A DNA stretch of 64,000 nt from Halobacillus_B sp963739045. GTDB taxonomy: Bacteria; Bacillota; Bacilli; Bacillales; Halobacillaceae. Each line of letters starts with the position of its first letter. The first letter of the stretch is position 1. The stretch lies in assembly GCA_963739045.1 (NCBI GenBank), contig CAVTYY010000005.1, positions 620,001-684,000 of the forward strand, in the 5' to 3' direction. Below are positions 33,044 through 42,767 of this stretch, in pieces. The notes beneath the pieces were generated by a model that was not told where the DNA came from, did not search any database, and was given only the letters and a program-made list of their open reading frames with translations. The translations under genes were made by a program, and so were the position numbers.

Positions 33044-33943
33044 ATGACACTTTATTTAAATGAGGTAACTAAAAAGTTTGGGAAGTTTACAGCTGTGGAT
33101 CACTTATCCTTGGAAATTCCTGAAAAAGAGGCGTTTGGTTTTTTAGGAGCCAACGGAGCAGGAAAAACAACGACGTTCCGAATGATCCTTGGCTTATTAG
33201 ATCAAACGGAAGGTGAAATTACCTGGAACGGCGGGGAAATTGGTTATGACCAGAGTCATTTAATTGGCTATTTGCCCGAGGAACGTGGATTATATCCTAA
33301 GATGAAAGTACAGGATCAGCTGGTTTATTTGGCAAAACTCAGGGGGATGAATAAGCAGGAAGCTAGAAAAGAACTGGAATCATGGCTGGACCGTTTTAAA
33401 GTTCCAGAATATCAAACAAAAAAAGTCGAAGAATTATCAAAAGGTAACCAGCAAAAGATCCAATTTATTTCTGCAGTTTTACATAAACCAAAATTATTAA
33501 TTTTGGATGAGCCGTTTTCAGGTTTGGATCCTGTCAATGTAGAAATGTTAAAACAAGCGGTGATCGATTTAAAGAAAGCGGGAACCTCGATTGTATTTTC
33601 TACTCATCGGATGGAGCATGTTGAGGAATTATGCGAGCATCTATGTATTCTCCGCCATGGAAAGCCAGTTCTTCATGGTGGTCTCAAAGAAATTAAGAGA
33701 TCCTACGAAAAGAAAAATATACGAATTAAAGCCGACTTTGATCTTTCATTTTTAGAAAGGATGGATGGAGTAACTTCATACAAGCCAATTGGCGAAGGCT
33801 GCGAACTTCAAGTAGAGAATGAAGAAGCTTCTCAACCAATCTTTCAAGCTTTGCAGGGCAGGGGCTTTGTGCGGACCTTTGATTTAGAAGAGCCGTCATT
33901 AAACGATATCTTTATTGAGAAAGTGGGGGCCTCTTATGAATAA
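33044..33943 (+). CDS. yhaQ: ABC exporter ATPase YhaQ (NatA-like)
   Basis: About 299 residues: Walker A GANGAGKTT (about 37-45), signature ELSKGNQQKIQFISA, Walker B LLILDEPFSGLDP and H-loop STHRMEH. The C-terminal extension resembles that of NatA and other sodium or drug exporters. The first ATG (33038) is only one base from the AAGGAG site, so the start at 33044, seven bases away, is preferred. The yhaP start overlaps its end by eight bases. Confidence 0.92.
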   Translation: MTLYLNEVTKKFGKFTAVDHLSLEIPEKEAFGFLGANGAGKTTTFRMILGLLDQTEGEITWNGGEIGYDQSHLIGYLPEERGLYPKMKVQDQLVYLAKLRGMNKQEARKELESWLDRFKVPEYQTKKVEELSKGNQQKIQFISAVLHKPKLLILDEPFSGLDPVNVEMLKQAVIDLKKAGTSIVFSTHRMEHVEELCEHLCILRHGKPVLHGGLKEIKRSYEKKNIRIKADFDLSFLERMDGVTSYKPIGEGCELQVENEEASQPIFQALQGRGFVRTFDLEEPSLNDIFIEKVGASYE

Positions 33944-35186
33944 ATTTTTTATCATGCTGGCTCAAACGTACACCAATCGAGTGAAATCGAAGTCTTTTCT
34001 AATTATTTCCGCAGTAAGCTTAGTCCTTATTTTTGGATTGTCTAATATTCAATCGATCATTGAATCCTTTAACAAAGACAATGAAAAGACTGTGGCCGTC
34101 CTCTCAGACCAGCCTCAATGGGTGGCAGCTATTGAACAAGGCGTTTCTGGTGAGGATGATTTAAGTGTAAAAGGTTATAGCGGTACGATAGAAGAAGCTA
34201 AACAAGAGGTGCAGAACGAAGATTATGATGCTATTCTACAAGTTCAGGAGACGGAAAATGGTCTTCCTAAAGCCTCTTATTATGCGAATCAAATTGCTTC
34301 CCAGGATATCAGCGGTCCGATTAAACAGGCTCTTCAGCAGCTTAAAACAGAAATCGTCACGAATCAGGCCGACATAGATCCTAAGACTTTACAGGAAATT
34401 TCAAGTCCGGTTTCCTTTGATTTAGTTCCGTTGAAAGAAAGTGCTAAAACAGCAGAAGAATTGGATCAAACACGCGGGCTAGTCTATATCATGCTCTTTC
34501 TTATGTACTTTTCCGTTGTTATGTATGGAAACATGATTTCAACGGAAGTAGCAACCGAAAAGTCGAGCAGGGTCATGGAAATTTTAATTTCCAGCGTTTC
34601 GCCTGTATCCCAGATGTTTGCGAAAATTATCGGCATTGCTTTAGTAGGTCTTACTCAATTTGCAATTTTCATCCTTGCCGGCTACGCAGGGGTTAAACTA
34701 GGGAAAAATAATGGCAGTGGCTCATTTCTGGATATGATTGGAGTCACCCATGCTAAGGCTTCTACAATCATGTTCGCTGTTGTTTTCTTTATACTTGGTT
34801 ATTTATTGTATGCGACCCTAGCGGCCATGCTTGGCTCGCTCGTAAGTCGTTTGGAGGATGCCCAGCAAATCGTTGCCCCCATGATTATGATGGTAGTAGC
34901 ATCGTTCTTCCTAGCGATTGTCGGTTTAGGAATGCCTGATGCCGCGTTTATTAAGGCAGCGTCGTATTTTCCATTCTTTACCCCATTAATCATGTTTTTG
35001 CGGGTAGGCATGCTAGATATTCCGGTTTGGGAGATTGCCCTTTCTATCGGCATTCTTATTGTCTCTATCGTACTTTTAGGTATGCTCGGGGCACGTGTTT
35101 ACCGAGGAGGAGTACTTATGTATGGGAAGTCTTCTTCCTTAAAGGATTTTAAACGAGCGCTGCAGCTATCCAGAAAAGAAAAATAA
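33936..35186 (+). CDS. yhaP: ABC exporter permease YhaP (NatB-like)
   Basis: A 416-residue membrane protein with one N-terminal segment (about 20-40), an extracytoplasmic domain of about 120 residues, and five to six segments from about 170 on, as in NatB/ABC-2 permeases. EKSSRVMEILISSVSP (about 207-222) is a hallmark. It forms an exporter with YhaQ; the ion or drug is not proved. Start at ATG 33936 after AAGTGGGGG, inside the end of yhaQ. Confidence 0.92.
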   Translation: MNKFFIMLAQTYTNRVKSKSFLIISAVSLVLIFGLSNIQSIIESFNKDNEKTVAVLSDQPQWVAAIEQGVSGEDDLSVKGYSGTIEEAKQEVQNEDYDAILQVQETENGLPKASYYANQIASQDISGPIKQALQQLKTEIVTNQADIDPKTLQEISSPVSFDLVPLKESAKTAEELDQTRGLVYIMLFLMYFSVVMYGNMISTEVATEKSSRVMEILISSVSPVSQMFAKIIGIALVGLTQFAIFILAGYAGVKLGKNNGSGSFLDMIGVTHAKASTIMFAVVFFILGYLLYATLAAMLGSLVSRLEDAQQIVAPMIMMVVASFFLAIVGLGMPDAAFIKAASYFPFFTPLIMFLRVGMLDIPVWEIALSIGILIVSIVLLGMLGARVYRGGVLMYGKSSSLKDFKRALQLSRKEK

Positions 35187-35223
35187 TGGCTGAGTGAAAG
35201 TAAATGAATATGTATTTGCAAGG

Positions 35224-35258
35224 GATAGCGAACGTGCATTCGCTATCCTTTTTTGTTA
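35224..35258 (+). terminator. Terminator of yhaQP
   Basis: GGATAGCGAA/TTCGCTATCC stem, CGTGCA loop, T6. Confidence 0.92.
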
Positions 35259-35286
35259 AAATAAAAGATAGAAAAGGAGGATGTTT

Positions 35287-36540
35287 ATGGGGTCTCATCT
35301 TCGTTTTATCCACAGTGCGGATTTACACTTGGACAGTCCATTTACTCATTTAAGCGGTGTTCCGGAATCCCTCATCGAACAGCTGCGTGCCAGCACCTTC
35401 GAGGCATTTACCCGGTTAATAGATCAAGCAATTCAGCATAAAGTTCACATGGTTTTGATTACGGGTGATTTATTCAATGAATCAACGAGAAGTCTTAAAG
35501 CTCAGATTCATCTTCGAAATGGCTTTAGAAGGCTCGATAAGGAAGGAATTCAAGTATATATTACTCATGGAAACCATGATTATTTAAAGGGTACGAGACA
35601 CCCGGTCACGTACCCGGATAATGTCCATGTATTTACGAAAGAAACAGTAGAGGTACTGCCTTTAATTATAGCAGGGACTCATACAGCAAATATTTACGGT
35701 TTCAGTTACGTAGAAAAACAGGTTACAGATCGCAAAGCGGCCGAATTTACTCGTGATGATACCTGTCCAGTACATATTGCTATGCTTCATGGAAGCTTAG
35801 ATGGTCCTGGAGGCGATCATGATGTGTATGCCCCTTTCTCACTGGAAGAGTTAAGGGAGCAGTCAATGGACTACTGGGCACTTGGTCATATACATAAGCG
35901 TCAGCATCTTTCGATTCAGCCTCCCATTATCTATCCTGGAAATATACAAGGTCGATCCCGCAAAGAACAGGGAGAAAAGGGATGCTACCTTGTGGAACAT
36001 TCTTTAGGAGAATGGGCATTCAAATTTTTGCCGCTTCAAAGTATTGTTTATGAACATCAGGTTGCAGACAATCTTTCTCTTGAATCCCCTCATGAGATCG
36101 AACCGCTTGTCAATCAGATAAAATCAAATCTTAGAGAGAATTATTCTAAGGTAATGCTGAGTCTTACTTTCAAGGGAAAATCAGGCTTGCTGCAAAAGTG
36201 GAAGTCTGAAGGAGTAATAGAGAATTGGAGAGAGATCCTCAATGAGGAAGAGAGGTTTGAGAGCAGCTGGGTGTTTATAACAGAGGTTAACGTTAAGGAT
36301 CAGCCGGAAATTGATGAAGCAAAACTGCTTCAAAGTAACCATTTCAGTGGAGAGTTTCTTAGAGACGTTGAGAAGCTGACAGAGGATCAATGGAATGAAT
36401 GGCTGAAACCTTTAGTCAAGCATAAACGGGCCGCTGCTTACCTTACTCCTTTTACTGAGGAGGAAAAACAGGATATTATCAGCGGAATTAAAGAGAAAAC
36501 GCTGCCCCTATTACTGAAGGATGGAGAGACGAACTCATGA
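35287..36540 (+). CDS. yhaO: SbcD-like phosphoesterase YhaO
   Basis: A 417-residue metallophosphoesterase of the Mre11/SbcD type: FIHSADLHLDSPF (about 7-19), ITGDLFNES, YITHGNHDY, MLHGSLDG and WALGHIHKRQ give the full two-metal site. It pairs with the SMC-like YhaN, in the manner of SbcCD. Start set at 35287, six bases after GGAGG; the ATG at 35281 touches that site. The yhaN start overlaps its stop by four bases. Confidence 0.92.
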   Translation: MGSHLRFIHSADLHLDSPFTHLSGVPESLIEQLRASTFEAFTRLIDQAIQHKVHMVLITGDLFNESTRSLKAQIHLRNGFRRLDKEGIQVYITHGNHDYLKGTRHPVTYPDNVHVFTKETVEVLPLIIAGTHTANIYGFSYVEKQVTDRKAAEFTRDDTCPVHIAMLHGSLDGPGGDHDVYAPFSLEELREQSMDYWALGHIHKRQHLSIQPPIIYPGNIQGRSRKEQGEKGCYLVEHSLGEWAFKFLPLQSIVYEHQVADNLSLESPHEIEPLVNQIKSNLRENYSKVMLSLTFKGKSGLLQKWKSEGVIENWREILNEEERFESSWVFITEVNVKDQPEIDEAKLLQSNHFSGEFLRDVEKLTEDQWNEWLKPLVKHKRAAAYLTPFTEEEKQDIISGIKEKTLPLLLKDGETNS

Positions 36541-39476
36541 TTTTAAAAGAAGCCACAGTTTATGGATTCGGAAAATGGCAGAATTTCTCGATCTCTTTTC
36601 AGTCAGAGGAGATTAACCTTTTAATGGGGAGGAATGAAGCGGGGAAATCTACATTACAGCACTTTTTTTTATTTATGTTATTCGGACTTCCTCCGAAGAA
36701 AAGAGAATTTTATCAGCCTAAGACCGGGGGACCGATGGGCGGACAGTTGGTTCTGCAATCGAAGCAGTACGGGACGGTATTCATTGAAAGAATTCATGAT
36801 ATCAGGAACGGAGATGCCCTGTGCCGGTTTGAAAACGGCGAAGAAGCAGGAGAGGAAGTATTAGAAGAGCTGCTCAGCGGCTTGAGCAGATCCGTCTATG
36901 AGTCCATCTTTACTTTCAACGCGGAAGATTTAATTCAGCTCCGCAGTTTAACCGGGGAAGAATTAGGCGAAGTCCTTCTGAACATAGGATTAACAGGCAC
37001 TCAGAACATTTACCGAACAGAAAATTGGCTCTTGAAGAAAGAAGAAGAGCTGTTTAAACCTAAAGGGAAAAACCCTGAAATAAATCAGCAGCTGGCAATC
37101 GTTGAAGGTCTTGCAAAACGTGTAAAAGAAGCAGAAGCAGAGGAAGATGAATATAGCGCTCTTTTAAATAAAAAAGAAGAGCAAAGCGAACGATTAGAAA
37201 CCGTACATCAGCGGATTAAGCTTATAAGAAAAGAAATATATAATCATTCCCAGGTGATTAAGACTGTTCCTATACTTGAAGAATACCATCAGCTTATCCA
37301 AAATCAACCAGAGCATCCCCTTATTCACTTTCCGCAAAAAGGGAAGGAACGATTGGAACAATTAAACCATTCCATTCTTCCACTTGAGAGTGAGGCTCGA
37401 GTGATGGCATCGCAAAAGCAGCAGACTGCTGATGCTTTAGATAAGCTTAGCCATTTATCTGAATATACCTGTGAGAGAAGTGCTGAGGATTTGCTGGAAT
37501 CTAAGCAAATCTTTGACCAAACTAAATATCAGCTTGACCAGCTTCAACAGCGCAAAACAAAAGGGCAGCAGCAATTACAAGGTGCTCTCGAATTTATGGA
37601 TGTGCCAGTAAATGAAGAAGAGCTGGAGGATTATCGTTTCCCTTTTTATATTGAAGAAACTTGGCGAAATATTAAACAGACTCAGGATAGTTTAAATTAC
37701 GAGTCTGAACGTATGACCGAAGAACAAGAAGGGCTGAAGCGGAAGAAACAGGGTATAACCATGGAAATGGAAGAAATCGAGCAGAAGCTTCTTTCAGAGA
37801 ATGAGAAAACGGAGTTTAGCAGAAAACTCTCTGATTGGGAAAGTTCACAATCCTCTGTTCTGACTGAGGAAGCAAAAAATCAATGGAATGAGCTGCTCCT
37901 TTATCGCCGAAGGGGCCGAAATCTATGGCTGATCGCTGCTCTGCTGATTTTTGCAGCTGGAGTGGCGTTAAGTATCTATCTTTCCCAGTGGCCGGTAATG
38001 GTAATAGGAACTTTAATTAGTGCGGGTTTATTTTATTTCGGAATATCTATGAGACGATCCGCAAATAAGCTGGAAAGCTGGCTTCTCTCAAAACAGCAGG
38101 AAGGTGGAGAGGTGCAAGAGCACGAATATTCCCTTCACACAATAAGAGAAGCTCTTTCTGAGAACCAGAAAAGGGAATCAGAGCGGAAGTCTTTGGAGAC
38201 TCAGCTGAAACAGTTGAATCAAGAGGAGATTCTGCTGGAAGAAAAAAATAAACATTTACTACAGCTAAATCGCCGGCATTTTCAAATGATCCATGAACAA
38301 GAACAACTATATCCTTTTCTAGCTGGATTGGATTTAGCTTATTGGGAAAAATTATACCATCTGATCACGAAGGCTAAAGAGATGAAGGATTCCTTAAAGG
38401 AAATGGAGGACGAGGAGAAGAATCTTGAACAAACGATGGATAAGATCAAGGATGACGTAATGAAGTTTTCATCTGAATTCAATTGGGAATGGAATGAAAA
38501 AAGCATAGAGGAAATGCTTCAGACATCTATTGATTGGTTAAAAGGTATCGAGAAACAAAAAGTAAAAATTGAATCTCTTAAGCAAGAATTACAAAATCAA
38601 CAAAATTCCTATGATCATATTCAAGAAAAACTTAAACCTTATGAAGAAAAGCGGATCCAATTATTCGAAACAGCCCAAGTGAATAATGAAGAAGAATTCT
38701 TTTCTAAAGCAATTCATTATGAAGAAGAACGTGCTTTACGAAAACGAGAAGAAGAGTTAAAAAACCAAATTGCTCATTTTCTTTCTCCTGAAGAACAGCA
38801 GGATTTTCAAGTCTGGGAAGCTGCTCCTAGAGAATCCGTTTTACGTTATGAGCTTGAGCAGAAGGAAGAGCAATTGCAGGAGGATGAGAAAGAGCGAGAA
38901 AGCTTGCGTGAGGAATTAGCGGATATCAAAAATTCTGTTATGCGTTTGGAAAATTCAGAGAAACATTCTGAGTATCTCCATCTATTTGAACTGGAGAAAT
39001 CGAAATTAAACGAACTGGCTCGCGAATGGGCCGTTCACCGGATGTCTTTAAAGCTGTTAAAAGAATCAAAACAGAAATATCAAAAGAAATACTTCCCTAG
39101 AGTAATTGAGCTTGCCCAAGAATTTTTCATGAAGGTCACGTCAGCTAGGTATGTAAAGTTATACCTGGATAAGGATCAAAGAAATCTAGTGGTCGAAAAT
39201 TCTCTAGGACATGTCTTCAACGCTTCTGAGCTTTCTAGAGGCACGAGCGACCAATTGTATGTTTCTCTACGTTTTGCAGTAGGCAAAGTCATGGCTGAGA
39301 GAACCGGGCTGCCGTTTGTTCTGGATGATGCTTTTGTGCACTTCGATGAACAAAGATTAAAGGTCATGCTGGAATTGCTGGAGACGATGACAGCCAGTCA
39401 TCAGATCATTCTGTTTTCCTGGAGAGAAGATCTTAGTGAAATTATGCAGTCTTCCTATTCTCAAACCCTAAAATAA
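36537..39476 (+). CDS. yhaN: SbcC/RecF-like coiled-coil ATPase YhaN
   Basis: A 979-residue ATPase. Walker A GRNEAGKST (about 32-40) at the N-terminus; ABC-type signature ASELSRGTSDQLYVSLRFA and Walker B FVLDDAFVHFDE near the C-terminus. Long coiled coils flank a central hydrophobic hairpin (about 463-508: LWLIAALLIFAAGVALSIYL and VMVIGTLISAGLFYFGISM), unlike SbcC's zinc hook. It probably works with YhaO on DNA ends; the membrane hairpin may tether it. Confidence 0.92.
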   Translation: MILKEATVYGFGKWQNFSISFQSEEINLLMGRNEAGKSTLQHFFLFMLFGLPPKKREFYQPKTGGPMGGQLVLQSKQYGTVFIERIHDIRNGDALCRFENGEEAGEEVLEELLSGLSRSVYESIFTFNAEDLIQLRSLTGEELGEVLLNIGLTGTQNIYRTENWLLKKEEELFKPKGKNPEINQQLAIVEGLAKRVKEAEAEEDEYSALLNKKEEQSERLETVHQRIKLIRKEIYNHSQVIKTVPILEEYHQLIQNQPEHPLIHFPQKGKERLEQLNHSILPLESEARVMASQKQQTADALDKLSHLSEYTCERSAEDLLESKQIFDQTKYQLDQLQQRKTKGQQQLQGALEFMDVPVNEEELEDYRFPFYIEETWRNIKQTQDSLNYESERMTEEQEGLKRKKQGITMEMEEIEQKLLSENEKTEFSRKLSDWESSQSSVLTEEAKNQWNELLLYRRRGRNLWLIAALLIFAAGVALSIYLSQWPVMVIGTLISAGLFYFGISMRRSANKLESWLLSKQQEGGEVQEHEYSLHTIREALSENQKRESERKSLETQLKQLNQEEILLEEKNKHLLQLNRRHFQMIHEQEQLYPFLAGLDLAYWEKLYHLITKAKEMKDSLKEMEDEEKNLEQTMDKIKDDVMKFSSEFNWEWNEKSIEEMLQTSIDWLKGIEKQKVKIESLKQELQNQQNSYDHIQEKLKPYEEKRIQLFETAQVNNEEEFFSKAIHYEEERALRKREEELKNQIAHFLSPEEQQDFQVWEAAPRESVLRYELEQKEEQLQEDEKERESLREELADIKNSVMRLENSEKHSEYLHLFELEKSKLNELAREWAVHRMSLKLLKESKQKYQKKYFPRVIELAQEFFMKVTSARYVKLYLDKDQRNLVVENSLGHVFNASELSRGTSDQLYVSLRFAVGKVMAERTGLPFVLDDAFVHFDEQRLKVMLELLETMTASHQIILFSWREDLSEIMQSSYSQTLK

Positions 39477-39560
39477 CCGCGAAGACGGTCGCAAATTGAA
39501 TGTTTTAATGGTAAAATGTTTTAAGATTAATACAAGCTATTGCAATTGGAGGGTTATCCA

Positions 39561-40124
39561 TTGCCAGAGGAACAGAAGCAAGACTGGATCAAATATGAAG
39601 AAACAATAGAAAAGTTTATTGAAGTAATTGCCAAGAACATGAACCTCTATGGGGTGACTCCTTCTATTGGCAGACTATACGGCGTTCTTTATTTTTCAGA
39701 CATCCCAATGACGCTGGATGATATGAGAGAAGCACTGGAAATGAGTAAAACGAGTATGTCGACGGGCGTTAGAGCTTTGTCCGATATGAAGATGGTTGAA
39801 CCGTCCTTTAAAAAAGGGGTCCGCAAAGATTTATATAAATCTGAAGAGGATTGGTATAAATCATTCACTTCTTTATTTGGGAGCCGATGGAGACACCATA
39901 CGGAGACAAATATTGAAGAAGCAGATGAGGCTGTTCAGGAACTAAGACAGATTAAAGAGAATACTGAGGATGAAGCATTAAAAGAAAAGATTGAGCAGAA
40001 TATCCAAAGACTTGAGTATGCACAAAATTATTATCGCTGGCTGATGAAGTTCATCCATGTTGTAGAATCCGGGGAGATCTTTAATTACGTTCCGAAACTT
40101 GACCAAAATAATACCAATGAGTAA
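39561..40124 (+). CDS. GbsR-family MarR-type regulator, first copy
   Basis: A 187-residue winged-helix protein: GVTPSIGRLYGVLYFSDIPM, then DDMREALEMSKTSMSTGVRAL as the recognition region and KKGVRKDLY. These match GbsR-type regulators of choline/glycine betaine genes. I place the start at TTG 39561, seven bases after GGAGGG. It has no osmoprotectant gene beside it; the similar protein at 46393-46902 does. Target unknown. Confidence 0.85.
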   Translation: MPEEQKQDWIKYEETIEKFIEVIAKNMNLYGVTPSIGRLYGVLYFSDIPMTLDDMREALEMSKTSMSTGVRALSDMKMVEPSFKKGVRKDLYKSEEDWYKSFTSLFGSRWRHHTETNIEEADEAVQELRQIKENTEDEALKEKIEQNIQRLEYAQNYYRWLMKFIHVVESGEIFNYVPKLDQNNTNE

Positions 40125-40129
40125 ATACG

Positions 40130-40204
40130 GTAGCTGTTCCTGTTCCTTTATGATGAGCCCCGGGCTGATCTTATTAGGAATGAATAAGGAACAGTTTTTT
40201 TATA
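40130..40204 (+). terminator. Long-loop terminator
   Basis: CTGTTCCTTTAT pairs with AATAAGGAACAG, with a smaller inner hairpin (AGCCCCGGGCT) between, then T7. Confidence 0.75.
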
Positions 40205-40222
40205 GCTTTATGAGGAGGGAGT

Positions 40223-41173
40223 ATGGTGAAAAAAGGTATCGCTCATTACCAAGTTGGAGAATCATTCGACCATTTCTTGTTAATTAAACTTGCCGCAAAA
40301 GGGGTTGCAAGTAATGGCCGTCCTTTTTTAACCTTATTGTTAAAGGATGCTACTGGAGAAATCGACGCGAAGCTTTGGGAAGCAAGTTCTGAGGATGAAG
40401 AACTGTTTCAGCAAGGGGAGCTAGTCAAAGTAGCGGGAGAAGTGGGAAAGTTTCGTAACAAACCACAATTGAAAATTCATAATATCCGCCCAGCTCAAAC
40501 GACTGATGGATTGCAAATTTCCGATTTCATTGAAAAAGCTCCTGTGAACAAAGAAGATCTCATGGATAGACTGACTGAGGCAATCTTTGAAATGAAGAAT
40601 CCCAATCTTCAAAGGATAACCAGGCATTTTGTTAAGAAGCATCAAGAAGATCTGCTTCATTACCCGGCAGCTGTGAGAAATCACCATGAATATGTATCCG
40701 GACTTGCTCATCATATTGTTTCCATGTTGAATTTAGCAAGAGAACTTGCAAAACTTTATCCTGATATAAATCAGGACCTGCTATATGCTGGGATTATTCT
40801 TCATGATTTAGGTAAGTTAAAGGAATTCACCAGCCCTGCAGCTCCTTCTTATACACTAGAGGGCAAATTAATTGGTCATATCCCGTTGATGTCTGAGGAT
40901 ATTCGAATTGCTGCGAATGAACTGCAAATTGATGGGGAGGAAGTGACCATTCTTCAGCATATGATCTTAAGCCATCATGGTAAAGCAGAGTGGGGGAGTC
41001 CTAAGCCGCCGTTAGTTCGTGAAGCAGAGCTTCTCCACCAAATCGATATGCTTGATGCTAGAATGAATATGGTAAACAGAGCGCTCGACAAAACAGCTCC
41101 GGGAGAGTTTACGGAGAAGATTTTTCCTATGGAGCAAAGGAAATTTTATAAGCCTAAGTTTGAAGAAAAATAG
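40223..41173 (+). CDS. yhaM: 3'-5' exoribonuclease YhaM
   Basis: A 316-residue nuclease (B. subtilis 314). An N-terminal OB fold (about 15-95) is followed by an HD domain with NHHEYVSGLAHHIVSML and GIILHDLGKLKEF, and later MILSHHGKAEWGSPKPP. It degrades RNA and DNA from the 3' end with Mn2+. ATG-proximal start: GTG/ATG region after GAGGAGGGAG; the annotated ATG is 40223. The yha order is kept. Confidence 0.93.
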   Translation: MVKKGIAHYQVGESFDHFLLIKLAAKGVASNGRPFLTLLLKDATGEIDAKLWEASSEDEELFQQGELVKVAGEVGKFRNKPQLKIHNIRPAQTTDGLQISDFIEKAPVNKEDLMDRLTEAIFEMKNPNLQRITRHFVKKHQEDLLHYPAAVRNHHEYVSGLAHHIVSMLNLARELAKLYPDINQDLLYAGIILHDLGKLKEFTSPAAPSYTLEGKLIGHIPLMSEDIRIAANELQIDGEEVTILQHMILSHHGKAEWGSPKPPLVREAELLHQIDMLDARMNMVNRALDKTAPGEFTEKIFPMEQRKFYKPKFEEK

Positions 41174-41197
41174 TCTTGGAATGTAGGGGATTTAAAA

Positions 41198-42463
41198 ATG
41201 AAGTGGAAAGATTGGGATCGTAACTTAAAGATTCGTCTCGTTGGTGAAGGGACGATGAATCTATTATTTTGGTCATTTTTCCCGTTTATGACCATTTATT
41301 TTGAACGAGCATTTGGAAAGGATTTCGCCGGTGTCCTTCTCGTCCTTTCTCAAGCATTTTCTGTGGCTGCAAGCTTAGTAGGAGGGTACTGTGCAGATCG
41401 TTTCGGCAGGAAGAAGATGATGGTTTATGCAGCTGTAGGAGAAAGTCTGACGTTTGGCGTCTTTGCCCTGGCAAACTCACCATGGCTAGATTCATCCCTA
41501 CTGACCTTTGCCGCCTTCAGCTTACTAGGAGTGTTTGGAGCTCTTTACTGGCCGGCATCCCATGCTATGGTGGCTGACGTAGTTCCAGAGAAGCACAGAG
41601 CGGGGATATTTGCTGTATTTTATACTTCTTTAAATATCGCAGTCGTGATTGGCCCGATTATTGGGAGTTATATCTTCTATACATATCGTTTTGAAATGCT
41701 CTTATCAGGAGTTGTGATTACTGCTGTTCTTGCCTGGGTATTATCTTATTACTTAGAAGAAACCATTTCCATTAAAGAAAGAGTGAAAGAGCATAATAAA
41801 GGCTGGATTCGAGTTGTCTGGCAGGAATTAAGCGATTACCGGCTGATTGCAAAGGACCGCAACTTTCTGCTTTTTATTGTAGCAGGTATTTTAGTAGCCC
41901 AAACCTTTATGCAGCTGGATATATTAATTGCCGTTTATACAAGCGAGGTTATTCAGGCTCAGACAATTGTTGATATAGGTACAGTTAAATGGACCATCTC
42001 CGGAGAAAGGGCATTCGGATTGATTCTAGCTGAAAATGGTTTGCTCGTAGCTTTATTTACTGTCGTTGTTACCAGATGGATGAATCGCTTTAAAGAAAAG
42101 AAAGTATTTATTATTTCCTGTCTCATGTATGCTGTAGGAATCAGCCTTTATGGATTAACAGCTTCGGTCTGGATATTTATCCTCGCCATGGCTATCTTTA
42201 CATTCGCTGAGTTAATGGTCGTAGGGATTCAGGAGAGCTTTATATCCAAATTAGCTCCCGAAAATATGCGGGGCCAATATTTCTCAGCGGCTTCCTTACG
42301 CTTTACACTTGGCCGTCTACTCGCACCATTGAGCCTTGTAATCTCTAATTATACCAGTTATTCGTTTACCTTTGGTATATTAGGAGTACTTGCTTTAGTG
42401 AGCGCTTTAGTTTACAGCAGAATGTTAGTAACGGTTGCACAACCGAAATTGGCAAATAAATAA
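41198..42463 (+). CDS. Major facilitator superfamily transporter
   Basis: A 421-residue protein with 12 predicted membrane segments. DRFGRKKMM (about 68-76) is motif A between segments 2 and 3; GALYWPASHAMVADVVPEKHR is typical of multidrug/MdtH-like exporters. It lies 24 bases after yhaM and may be co-transcribed with it; I do not recall a counterpart at this site in B. subtilis. The substrate is unknown. Confidence 0.88.
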   Translation: MKWKDWDRNLKIRLVGEGTMNLLFWSFFPFMTIYFERAFGKDFAGVLLVLSQAFSVAASLVGGYCADRFGRKKMMVYAAVGESLTFGVFALANSPWLDSSLLTFAAFSLLGVFGALYWPASHAMVADVVPEKHRAGIFAVFYTSLNIAVVIGPIIGSYIFYTYRFEMLLSGVVITAVLAWVLSYYLEETISIKERVKEHNKGWIRVVWQELSDYRLIAKDRNFLLFIVAGILVAQTFMQLDILIAVYTSEVIQAQTIVDIGTVKWTISGERAFGLILAENGLLVALFTVVVTRWMNRFKEKKVFIISCLMYAVGISLYGLTASVWIFILAMAIFTFAELMVVGIQESFISKLAPENMRGQYFSAASLRFTLGRLLAPLSLVISNYTSYSFTFGILGVLALVSALVYSRMLVTVAQPKLANK

Positions 42464-42532
42464 GTCGATTCTATTCATATTGGTGGTTTTCTTCTCATAC
42501 CATAGAGCAAATGGGACAGGGAGGTACTACGC

Positions 42533-42730
42533 ATGATCTTCGGCATTCCAATATGGGTATTCTTTTGTATTGTATTCATTTTCTTAAGCGGTTATATGGC
42601 ACTCCGAGCAATGAGGGCAGAAAATAAAATGGAACAGCATTTTATTGAAAGAGAGGGACAGATTTACCTTGAACGAATTGAGGAAGAGAAAGAAAAACGA
42701 GAAAAAGAACGAGCTACTATGGGTCTATAA
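42533..42730 (+). CDS. yhaL: YhaL sporulation protein
   Basis: A 65-residue protein with one membrane segment (about 3-22) and a charged helix (EREGQIYLERIEEEKEKREKE) after it. In length and layout it matches the small YhaL protein, which lies beside prsA in B. subtilis as here and whose family carries a sporulation label. Start after AGGGAGGTACTACGC. Confidence 0.82.
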   Translation: MIFGIPIWVFFCIVFIFLSGYMALRAMRAENKMEQHFIEREGQIYLERIEEEKEKREKERATMGL

Positions 42731-42766
42731 AAAAGCCAGGTGAGTAATCACCTGGCTTTGCTTTGT
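42724..42766. terminator. Bidirectional terminator between yhaL and prsA
   Basis: AAAGCCAGGTGA/TCACCTGGCTTT stem with a GTAA loop, followed by T-rich sequence both ways. Confidence 0.9.
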
Positions 42767-42767
42767 T

